DNA from: Euprymna scolopes
Lineage: Eukaryota; Mollusca; Cephalopoda; Sepiida; Sepiolidae
DNA: 26,669 bases
Assembly (NCBI GenBank): GCA_024364805.1
Contig: CM044488.1
Location: 29,666,597 to 29,693,265 of the forward strand
Reading direction: 5' to 3'
Under the pieces are notes generated by a model. It did no database searches and was not told where the DNA came from. It saw only the letters and a list, made by a program, of their open reading frames with translations. Positions 19,556 to 26,669 of the stretch are shown here, one piece after another. Within the stretch, counting starts at the first letter, position 1. Every line of letters starts with the position of its first letter. The translations under genes and the position numbers were made by a program.

Positions 19556-19949
19556 TAACTATAATTTTATCTCCTGAACTCTCGGTATAAACAATAACTT
19601 TGATTAATGTAATGTCTCATATCTTCCCATATTAGTTTCTGTTTTGTCAAATATAAGGAAATAACTCCAAATTTTAATTAGTGCAAATTTTCCTTATTTT
19701 TCAAGGTACTGTTTTTTTTTCGTTTCCTGATTTTACCAGCAGGTATTTTAGTTTTTAATCATTTTAAGCGTGACCAATATTATTACACTTTTAGAAACAT
19801 GTGTTAGTTTTAAGTTGATTCAAAACTAACAATAAATTACAATATGGCATAACTTTGACCTGTCAATTTATTTATAACTCTATTGAAGTAACTATTTAAA
19901 GGTTTTAAAAATTGAATCATTTTGAACTTAGCTGTTTTTTTTTATATTA

Positions 19950-20006
<57 letters not shown>

Positions 20007-20329
20007 AGATTTTGTTTAACTAAAAGTTGAAATGGGACTATTGATTTTAATAAGAGATACAGTCTGTATTTTTTCTAAATAGCCAACTCTACAAATATCT
20101 TACTGTTTAACTACCAAAATTTTAACTTCAAAAAGAGGTTATGTCACACTTAAAGCCTTACATACCTCCAAACCACTTAACTGGGGGAAACCAGAAGGGA
20201 TGATTTCAGCAGTACTCTTTCGGTATTTCTTACTTTTTGTTTCTACTTCTAACTTATAATTTTATTAGACAAAATTAATATAGAATCGCTTTTAACAGTA
20301 GCAAAATATTTTTATAAAACAAAAATGTC
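19556..20329. other. Intron, no gene seen
   Basis: AT-rich and without convincing frames, apart from the CA microsatellite listed separately. Confidence 0.55.
19951..20004. repeat. (CA)27 microsatellite
   Basis: Uninterrupted CA dinucleotides over 54 bases. Confidence 0.98.
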
Positions 20330-20884
20330 ACTGTGCATGTAAACTGATGACCCAACGCTCTATAATAAGTCATGAAAAAAAACAACAAATGTACACATAT
20401 CTAAAACGATAGCAGAAATCTTAGAAAATGACCTCCAGTCTGCAGGGGAATGGGGTTGTAAATGCATGTGATGCTACTAAAAACTAGGCTTCTTTCCTTT
20501 AACGATTATAAAAAATATTCTCAGTCACCAATAGCCATGACTAATAACACCCTACTTGAAGGCTCATTGTTCAAACTCCCTGGTTTAATATTCAAATGAA
20601 TAAAATCAACATGAATTGGAAACAAATACATTGAGGACATTGCCAAGTATCCTGTATCTCCACAAATATTAATGCTAGGTTCGCTCTACTGTGCAAGAAA
20701 ATCATTCACACCTGAAAGTATCCTGTATCTCCACAAAGCCACCATTCACCCATGCATGGGGTGTTGTCACATCTGGGCTGGTGCATCTACCGCTAGTCTC
20801 TCTTTCTTAGACAGGGTTCAAAAAAAGAGTCTCCAATCTAATAGGCCCCACATTATAAGTCAAGTTCCACCCTGTATTCCATAG
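20330..20884 (+). mobile_element. Jockey-like LINE fragment, plus strand
   Basis: A plus-strand frame (20672-20884) reads SFTPESILYLHKATIHPCMG, then CHIWAGASTASLSFLDRVQK. This is the conserved post-palm part of jockey-like ORF2 (LTPExLLxLYKxxIRPxMEYCxHIWxGA). Further left, TDDPTLYN at about 20346 resembles a decayed YADDTxLY catalytic box, and GEWG...KTR-like remnants follow. Several frameshifts and stops occur between the parts. It is opposite in orientation to the other jockey-like copies and ends abruptly near 20884 without a visible tail, so it is an internal fragment. Confidence 0.7.
20645..20737. repeat. 22-bp direct repeat within the LINE fragment
   Basis: AAGTATCCTGTATCTCCACA followed by AA stands at 20645-20666 and again at 20716-20737, 71 bp apart and identical. 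The second copy is the coding version (SILYLHK), so the first looks like a local copy. Confidence 0.85.
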
Positions 20885-21659
20885 CTGTAATGTTGCATTT
20901 TACATGTAGTTTAAATGTAGTGTGAACAGACATCTTGCTCATCTCCTCACATAGTTCCCAGTAGACATGGTTCCGAATATGTCCCTTATGTCCAAGTGGC
21001 AATATGTCTTGTTCGAAATGAACAAGAGTATTAAAAAAGTTAATCTGACTCAAACTTGTGTTAAAAACATCCAATCATTTGAAAATGTTGTTAAATTTAA
21101 TATTGATTTTTTTTTTGTTTTCTTCATTTTTTTTATTTTACAATGAGTAATCTCCCAAAATGTGATCTATACAGTCAATGTAAATGAGATGATTCAGGAA
21201 CATCCTTAGAAATCTGTAAGAGAGAATTTATGAGGAACAGTGAGAGAGTCTATAACACTGAGCCACATATGTCACTATAAACATCTGCTGACCATAGTGA
21301 AGAAGAGAAAGCTTTAATAGTACCACCCATTAGCAAGATCATCTTTCAAGGAACAGTACAGGTGAAAAGGGTGTAAAACAGGCCATAGAAAAGTTTGACT
21401 GACAAAGTCTAATTGACTGGGAATAACTTTGCCACAACTCAGGAAATTGTCTGCCATTTCCAGAAGTAGGTACAGCTGATACTATGCTCATCATGACAGG
21501 ATGACCCCGGCATTTTTTTAAGATTAGCAATTGTAGTACTAATCTTCTAGTGAGGCTTCCGTATGATAGATTGGAGTAGAGAGTGAAGAAAACTAAAGAA
21601 TAAACAAAAGCGTAAAATTGAAACCAAGCAAAAAAGAGGTTTTAAATATTTGGAATTAC
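20885..21659. other. Intron next to the 500-nt exon, no gene seen
   Basis: Short frames on the minus strand (21074-20853 and 21530-21339) have no known similarity and no paired splice sites. T-rich runs lie at about 21107-21135. Confidence 0.55.
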
Positions 21660-22159
21660 CTGAATTCAATCTGCAATGGATCAGGCAATCCATCCACATT
21701 GAAAGAAAAGATTTCATTGTAATCTCCTAGGCATGAGCCTTTGAATGTGATGTGAATCACCTGGTAACCCTTCCGCTCAATACGACCTTCCTCAGGATTA
21801 AAAGTGAATGACATTCCAAATGCTGAATCCTTTGTCTGCACTTTGTAAGCAGCATCAATTTCTCCTTTATTTGCTAGGACCACTTCAAAATGATGGCATG
21901 ATCCAATGAAAATTGGACCAAGGTCCATGCAATTGATAGAAAACTGGAGCTCTGGACCTTTCCCATATCCAAGGATTCGTAATGGAATCCGTGTCTCTCG
22001 TCCTGTGATCTCGCAAAATGCCGTCCTTTTGTATGCCTTTGCTTCTAGAGGCTTAAATATAACAGTGATTTCCCGTGAAGAATTTGGCCAAATTTCTCCT
22101 TCAACCGGTTCAATCTTGATAACATCATCAATAAATGTCCCTTTGCTATCTTCAATCAA
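21660..22159 (-). CDS. HYDIN: HYDIN exon with ASH repeats (500 nt)
   Basis: This is the longest visible exon. The acceptor is the CTAACAG ending at 22160, and the donor is CAG|GTAATT after 21660. It is read in phase 0 from TTG ATT GAA and ends with two bases (AG) of an arginine codon. About 166 residues are encoded. Residues roughly 18-60 form one ASH-type immunoglobulin-like domain, with EGEIWPNSSREITVIFKP, then the EITGRETRIPLRILGYGKGP strand that closes it. Residues roughly 65-160 form most of a second, with MDLGPIFIGSCHHFEVVLAN and KGEIDAAYKV. Both parts match the order and wording of vertebrate HYDIN as I remember it (EGEVWPNRSVDITV, GREIRLPLRIKGEG, YNKGSIDA). The frame is open throughout. 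Its long open frame and conserved motifs make this the firmest call in the window. Confidence 0.95.
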
Positions 22160-22499
22160 CTGTTAGAAACAAAAAAGTTTTACAGTAAAAATATGAATGA
22201 GAGACAAGACAAAAATGTATTATAGCAAAATGAGACTGGTGCAAAAACGTTAGATAAATGTTAAAGAAATATGTATGTACATACAGCAATATTGTTGGCA
22301 CAAAAAATTACTCCCTCCATAAAATTTAAAAATAACACTTTTTCAAAAAATTACACTAGGTGTGTTGGCTATCTTTACATGGATTCTTCTATAAGTATCT
22401 AATTCTAAAAGAGAAAACATTAAATGGGAAGAGGAGGTAAACAATGCCAATCAAACAGAATCAAGTGGGTAAAAGGAAGTTGAATTGTTTACATTTTAC

Positions 22500-22626
22500 C
22501 TTCTGTTTGTTTTGATAAGAACGGTTTAGCACTGATAGATTATTGCGAAGAGTTGGATCATCTATGTATTCCTGTTTCAATTTCTCAGTATCCATTATTT
22601 TCTCTTCTTCTACTTTTGACAGCATC
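22500..22626 (-). CDS. HYDIN: HYDIN exon (first visible, 127 nt)
   Basis: The exon follows a strong pyrimidine tract and CAG acceptor (ag at 22628-22627). It ends at 22500 before a GTAAAA donor. It contributes the last base of a split codon and then 42 full codons, ending in phase 0. The charged, helix-prone peptide contains DDPTLRNNLSVLNRSYQNKQ. This resembles the linker I recall from vertebrate HYDIN (YLDDPTLRSQLSELNRTFQ) just before an ASH repeat whose domain starts in the next exon. A methionine lies at the second codon position, but it is not a translation start, because an acceptor comes directly before it and the upstream frame runs into intron. The next exon is only 340 bp away and joins in frame. 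Confidence 0.88.
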
Positions 22627-23484
22627 CTGAAAGAATAAAGAAAACATGACCCCAAAATAATTAAAAATTATTGAAAAGCAGATAGTGTTAATATTTCAGT
22701 TGAATTTAATCATTTTCATTAAATCAAACAAAAATAAACGAGGTAAAGAATCTTTTAGGACAATGTGTTCATTAAGCACCACAAATTAAAAGAGAACTGA
22801 ATAAAGTGAAAATTCCATTTGACACCAGTTGTAGCAGATGCATATAAAAAAAATCGGATTTGAATGGCACATCCCGTTGATGAGGTTAGAAAATTAGGTT
22901 TGGATTTTTTAATTATAGTAATGTCACCAGGTAGGAAGGATCCAGTTTTACATTATGAATGAACAGGGGGATTTTTCTCTTTAGACTGAACTACCAGAAA
23001 GAGCAGTCAGATTATTAGTAGCTGCTGTTTCCCTCTCAGTATGTGTGGGGGGGGGCGGTAAATGTTTTAGGCATGTACATGTATGCTACGGATAAAGAAT
23101 GAAACCCCATTTGTCAATATTTCTTTATGAATAATGTTTGTTATGAAAGCTGTTATGAAGAAGAAGAAGAAGAAGAAGAAGAAGAAGAAGAAGAAGAAGA
23201 AGAAGAAACATGGACTGCCACATCACCACAGAAATACGACTGAATGATTTTGTTGATGAAGCAAACACACTATAGGTATTGAAGTACACTCCGATTATGC
23301 TAGACAGTTATTTAAAGTACAAAATTAATTTCATGAAAAGTTTTTGGTTTAATTTACAAATTCACCAATTAGCATGACTGAGTCAAGTGCACACATGAAA
23401 GTCATTTAAAAATATAAAAGATTGTCATACATACATGTCACCTCATACACGCGTAGAAGTTGTCCAAAAACAACTAATGATTAA
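22627..23484. other. Upstream HYDIN intron, no further exon seen
   Basis: I looked on the minus strand for the HYDIN segment preceding the DDPTLRNN linker and found none. A G-run (about 23047-23055) and a GAA microsatellite are the only marked features. Confidence 0.5.
23157..23208. repeat. (GAA)n microsatellite
   Basis: About 17 GAA/AAG trinucleotides without interruption, a purine-only tract. Confidence 0.97.
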
Positions 23485-23912
23485 GACATCCAAATTAATG
23501 ACATATACAAAATAATAGGATATTCTACTTAGTAATATGTTTATTTACTTGGAATACCTTGGAATTACGACATCCAAATTAATGACATATACAAAATAAT
23601 AGGATATTCTACTTAGTAATATGTTTATTTACTTGGAATACCTTGGAATTACGACATCCAAATTAATGACATATACAAAATAATAGGATATTCTACTTAG
23701 TAATATGTTTATTTACTTGGAATACCTTGGAATTACGACATCCAAATTAATGACATATACAAAATAATAGGATATTCTACTTAGTAATATGTTTATTTAC
23801 TTGGAATACCTTGGAATTACGACATCCAAATTAATGACATATACAAAATAATAGGATATTCTACTTAGTAATATGTTTATTTACTTGGAATACCAAGTAA
23901 ATAAACATATTA
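23485..23912. repeat. 84-bp tandem array ending in a perfect hairpin
   Basis: Units starting GACATCCAAATTAATGACAT stand at 23485, 23569, 23653, 23737 and 23821. All steps are exactly 84 bp and I see no differences between units. The fifth unit breaks off after 74 bases, at GGAATACC. From there the sequence turns back on itself. TAATATGTTTATTTACTTGG (23869-23888), a loop AATA and CCAAGTAAATAAACATATTA (23893-23912) form a perfect 20-bp stem. No coding frame. The lack of divergence points to a very recent expansion or an assembly effect. Confidence 0.95.
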
Positions 23913-24350
23913 CACACTATTATTACTTCATCTGCTGCAATAGTTTTTAATAACACCTAAAAATCCATTTATTATAACAAATTACATTTCTTTTTCATTA
24001 TCAAAAAACAATATTATTTCACATTGTTAAAGAGAGTCTTCATTTATGTCTTTACATTTATTGTTTTTTCGTTTGTATTTTCAAAAATTTAAACTAAAAA
24101 AGTAAAAATAAGGTATTCATCAAAATAGTTCACACATTTGAAAATAGCTTCAAATCAAAATTAATTTGAAAAGTAAAAATAATTTAATGTTTCTTACATG
24201 ACATTTGGTGCCCAGTGAGAAATAAAAATGTTGATAAACAAAAACATGAAACTAAATAATGCAAATAATGTTCATTTTTTAAACAATAAAAATACTATCA
24301 TCTTTATCGGTTGCAGATATCTGTTGCTAAGTGCACTTTTAGGGATAAAT
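23913..24350. other. AT-rich DNA, no gene seen
   Basis: A plus-strand frame from 24228 runs into the TA repeat and ends in the LINE tail. It has no merit as a gene. Confidence 0.55.
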
Positions 24351-24355
24351 TTATA

Positions 24356-24397
<42 letters not shown>
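24351..24397. repeat. (TA)n microsatellite joined to a LINE 3' end
   Basis: Alternating T and A with one G. The LINE tail begins directly after it, so on the minus strand the LINE 3' end is followed by TA repeats in place of poly(A). Confidence 0.95.
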
Positions 24398-24398
<1 letters not shown>

Positions 24399-24590
24399 CA
24401 AGGTCACCTCTTATCAAAACCATTTGAGGATAAAAGTTAACGAGTGTAGGGTGGTCAGTGAGACAACAGCATAGTGATCGGTTGTGGTGAAAGTTGGATA
24501 GAATGATTATTTAATGGGTCGGGTCAACAAGAACTACATGTTGTAGTCAGCTAGAAAGCAGGCTTTTGGATGGAACAAAAAAGTAGCAAT
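24398..24590 (-). mobile_element. Jockey-type LINE 3' tail (copy 3)
   Basis: The sequence CCATTTGAGGATAAAAGTTA (24420-24439), then GAGTGTAGGGTGGTCAGTGA and TTGTAGTCAGCTAGAAAGCA aligns with the 3' untranslated parts at 484 and 9079. The copy is only about 190 bases long, all of it non-coding or the extreme end of ORF2, and is therefore strongly 5'-truncated. Similarity fades near 24590. Confidence 0.78.
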
Positions 24591-24825
24591 CTCTTTTGGC
24601 ATCATTTTATTTTTTCAAGACAAAATGCCATCCATACTGACATCTTCAAATAAATCTCATGTTATTTGTGCTGTAAAACGCAGTCTAACAAAAGCTTTTT
24701 CTATTAGAATGTGTTTAACATTTATAGAATATCTAATATTTATAGAATGATTGATATGCCATGCATTCTGGTTTTTTTTTCTTATTTAAGTAAAAAATAA
24801 ATATATTAACGATTACAACATAGAA

Positions 24826-25235
24826 GTTTTTTTACAAGGGATTAACCAATCAAGGTTCAAAAGCCACTTGAGGATAAGAGTTAATAAGTGCACGGTGGTC
24901 ATTGAGAGCAATGTAATAATTGTTAGTAGAGGAAGTTAGGTAGAATTTAATTACTTAAGGGGATGGCCCAAAAAGAACTTGTTTACATTGGAATTGAAAA
25001 TAAATATGTTGTAGTCAGCTGGAAAGCAGGTCAGCAGAACAGACTTCTAGTGGGTAGTTCAAGGAAAAAACCCTTGTTCATAGAATTTGTGTTTAGATTT
25101 AGGCTGAGATAGAGAATGTGAGAAATTGTTGATAGTGGTTGTAGCTAGACGAGTGTTTTTTTATGAAAGTTATGCAGGGTTCATTGAAGCACACATGAGC
25201 ACATGCCATAAAAGTAAAGATAAAGCGATAGTGTT
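24826..25235 (-). mobile_element. Jockey-type LINE 3' tail (copy 4)
   Basis: CCACTTGAGGATAAGAGTTA (24866-24885) and TTGTAGTCAGCTGGAAAGCA (25012-25031) mark the same family. The right end, near CACATGCCATAAAAGTAAAG (about 25200-25220), corresponds to the YRYFHGKCS-coding part in the long copy (9458-9475). A T run at about 24825-24831 is the remnant of the tail on the minus strand. The coding part is too decayed for a frame. Confidence 0.8.
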
Positions 25236-25989
25236 AATTACATGACAGCAAAGAAAAAGAAAGAAAATTACAAAAAAACATTTTTATGTAAATTTGTACC
25301 ATTGGTTTATTACATAAAGCATGATTGTCATAAATTGGGATATTGGTGAGGGCTAAAGCATGACAACATAGATGAGAGACATCGTTAACGTCCAGAGTTT
25401 GAAACCTTAACCAGGTTCCACATCAGTTTCTTTCACGTTTGTTTGGGCTTTGTTATTTTCACTTGTTTGTGATTGTTGCTCATTGCTGTCACTTTTCTTT
25501 CTTTTTTTTTTTTTATTCATGTAGTTTTCACGGTGTTACCAAACTTCAAGATAAACACATGAAAAAGAAAACATTAGCATGAAGAGTGAATGTTATATTT
25601 TTTTGCACTAGTGTAGTTACACTGAAAACATGACCATGTTATGATCCACCAAGGGTTTTGTCACTCGACTTCACACTCATGGAGGCGCGGCAGATGCAAA
25701 TTACACCCTGTTTTACTAAATCTACCCACCTCCAGCCTATCTGTCAATCAAGATAACAGTTCTCGGTTTAACAAAACGAAATGTCTGAATCTACAAAATC
25801 TTTGTTTACACATTTTTATGTGTGTCATTTAATGTACTAGTAAGGAATGGATGAACAAAGACTTCCAGCATTTCAGGATTTTCAGTTATTTACATGCATT
25901 TAAATGTTCCTACGATACTAAAAGACTCATTGATGTTCTTAAATTAACAAAAGAAAAATCATATATTCGACTTTTCCAGTTGTTGAAAT
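25236..25989. other. Non-coding DNA, no gene seen
   Basis: Two short plus-strand frames (25641-25832, 25851-26084) have no known similarity, and the second runs into the minisatellite. A T run lies at about 25498-25514. A GGAGGCGCGG word at 25681 recalls tRNA-derived SINE heads, but nothing supports it. Confidence 0.5.
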
Positions 25990-26669
25990 TTTTTACAATG
26001 CATTATGTATTTAGAAAAAGTATTAATTTACGGTGCATTGGGTATTTAGAAAAAGTATTAATTTACAGTGCATTGTGTATTTAGAAAAGGTATTAATTTA
26101 CGGTGCATTGTGTATTTTGAAAAAGTATTACTTTACAGTGCATTGTGTATTTACAAAAGGTATACATTTACGATGCACTGCGAATTTAGAAAATGTATTA
26201 ATTTACGGTGCATTGTGTATTTAGAAAAGGTATTAGTTTACGATGCATTGTGTATTTAGAAAAGGTATTAATTTACGGTGCATCGAGTATGTAGAACAGG
26301 TATAAATTTATGATGCATTGTGTATTTAAAAAGGTATTAATTTACGAAGCATTGTGTATTAAGAAAAGGTATTAATTTATGATGGATTGTGTATTTAGAA
26401 AATGTATTATTTTACGGTGCATTCTGTATTAAGAAAAGGTATTAATTTACGATACATTGTGTATTTAGAAAAGGTATTATTTTACGATGCATTCTGTATT
26501 AAGAAAAGGTATTATTTTACGATGCATTGTGTACTTAAAAAGGTATTAATTTACAGTGCATTTTGTATTATGAAAAGGTATTAATTTACGATGCATTATG
26601 TATTTAGAAAAAGTATTAATTTACGAGGTATTGTGTATTTAAAAAGGTACCAATTTACGGTGAATTGCG
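25990..26669. repeat. 35-bp minisatellite, about 19 units
   Basis: The unit holds TTAGAAAAGGTATTAATTTA, then CGATGCATTGTGTAT. Starts at 26011, 26046 and 26081 give a 35-bp period. Units differ by substitutions and by 1-2-base length changes after about 26290. The array runs past the right edge. Because 35 is not a multiple of three, three units translate into a 35-residue repeat in each of several frames (LEKVLIYGALCI-like), which explains the overlapping short frames. Confidence 0.95.

Larger units (their letters stand above)
2695..22626 (-). other. HYDIN: HYDIN gene, internal part (visible exons and introns)
   Basis: This span covers all HYDIN exons I can place. From the 5' side they are 22626-22500, 22159-21660, 16441-16374, 5479-5164, 3084-2901 and possibly 2810-2695. 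Introns are about 340, 5218, 10894 and 2079 bp, and about 90 bp for the uncertain last one. Every junction is GT-AG and the phases agree: 0 after exon one, 2 after exon two, 1 after exon three, 2 after exon four, 0 after exon five. The residue order follows my memory of vertebrate HYDIN without a gap. HYDIN is known as a roughly 5000-residue protein of the C2b projection of the ciliary central pair, needed for ciliary bending. Only about 400 residues are here, so most exons, the start codon and the stop lie outside. I see no break in the exons, so the gene looks functional. Confidence 0.9.

Noticed and set aside
21906-22166. Plus-strand frame of 86 codons
   Set aside because: It is the antisense shadow of the 500-nt HYDIN exon.
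23485-23912. CRISPR-like array
   Set aside because: The 84-bp units are directly adjacent with no unique spacers, and the context is eukaryotic.
25670-25740. tRNA-derived SINE head at GGAGGCGCGG
   Set aside because: Only about ten bases resemble such a head, and no B box or SINE body follows.
25851-26584. Four overlapping plus-strand frames with a repeated peptide
   Set aside because: They are frame copies of the 35-bp minisatellite. No start context or splice evidence supports a protein.

Overview
This is a eukaryotic, AT-rich, intron-rich window with one recognisable host gene in a background of mobile-element remnants and simple repeats. The gene is read from the minus strand and encodes an internal part of HYDIN, the giant axonemal central-pair protein of motile cilia and flagella. 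Five exons can be placed with consensus splice sites, and their intron phases join without a conflict: 22626-22500, 22159-21660, 16441-16374, 5479-5164 and 3084-2901. Together they encode about 398 residues. A sixth, weaker candidate exon lies at 2810-2695. The gene runs off both ends of what can be seen, and neither its start nor its end is here. Motile-cilium HYDIN, the mix of jockey-type and REL-type LINEs, a Copia-type LTR fossil and abundant AT, CA and trinucleotide repeats fit a metazoan, probably a lophotrochozoan. A mollusc such as a cephalopod is my best guess from familiarity with the repeat proteins; this is inference.

Layout, left to right. 1-2694: a TA microsatellite, a 5'-truncated jockey-type LINE tail (about 484-1303) and plain AT-rich DNA with an 81-bp duplication. 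2695-5479: the last three visible exons, with a decayed minisatellite between two of them. 5480-16373: one 10.9-kb intron. It holds a LINE 3' tail (8091-8300), a nearly full-length jockey-superfamily LINE with endonuclease and reverse transcriptase (about 9062-11330), a plus-strand LINE 3' part with a restriction-like endonuclease (about 13060-13860), direct repeats on either side of that part, a small mariner/Tc1-like transposase remnant, and an assembly gap (422 N) inside a 32-bp minisatellite. 16374-16441: a 68-nt exon. 16442-21659: a 5.2-kb intron with a broken Copia-type LTR fossil (about 16560-19555), a CA microsatellite and a plus-strand jockey-type fragment. 21660-22626: two exons 340 bp apart. 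22627-26669: intronic or upstream DNA with a GAA microsatellite, a five-copy 84-bp tandem array that ends in a perfect 20-bp hairpin, two more tails of the same jockey-type LINE family, and a 35-bp minisatellite that runs off the window.

The exons work together as one transcript. The encoded segment is a chain of ASH-type (ASPM, SPD-2, Hydin) immunoglobulin-like repeats. Everything else visible sits in introns or flanks. I found no new multi-gene system. The points most worth a second look are the perfect palindrome that ends the 84-bp array, the long inverted trinucleotide hairpin inside the Copia fossil, the tandem array hidden by the gap, and the tiny 68-nt exon isolated between two long element-filled introns.
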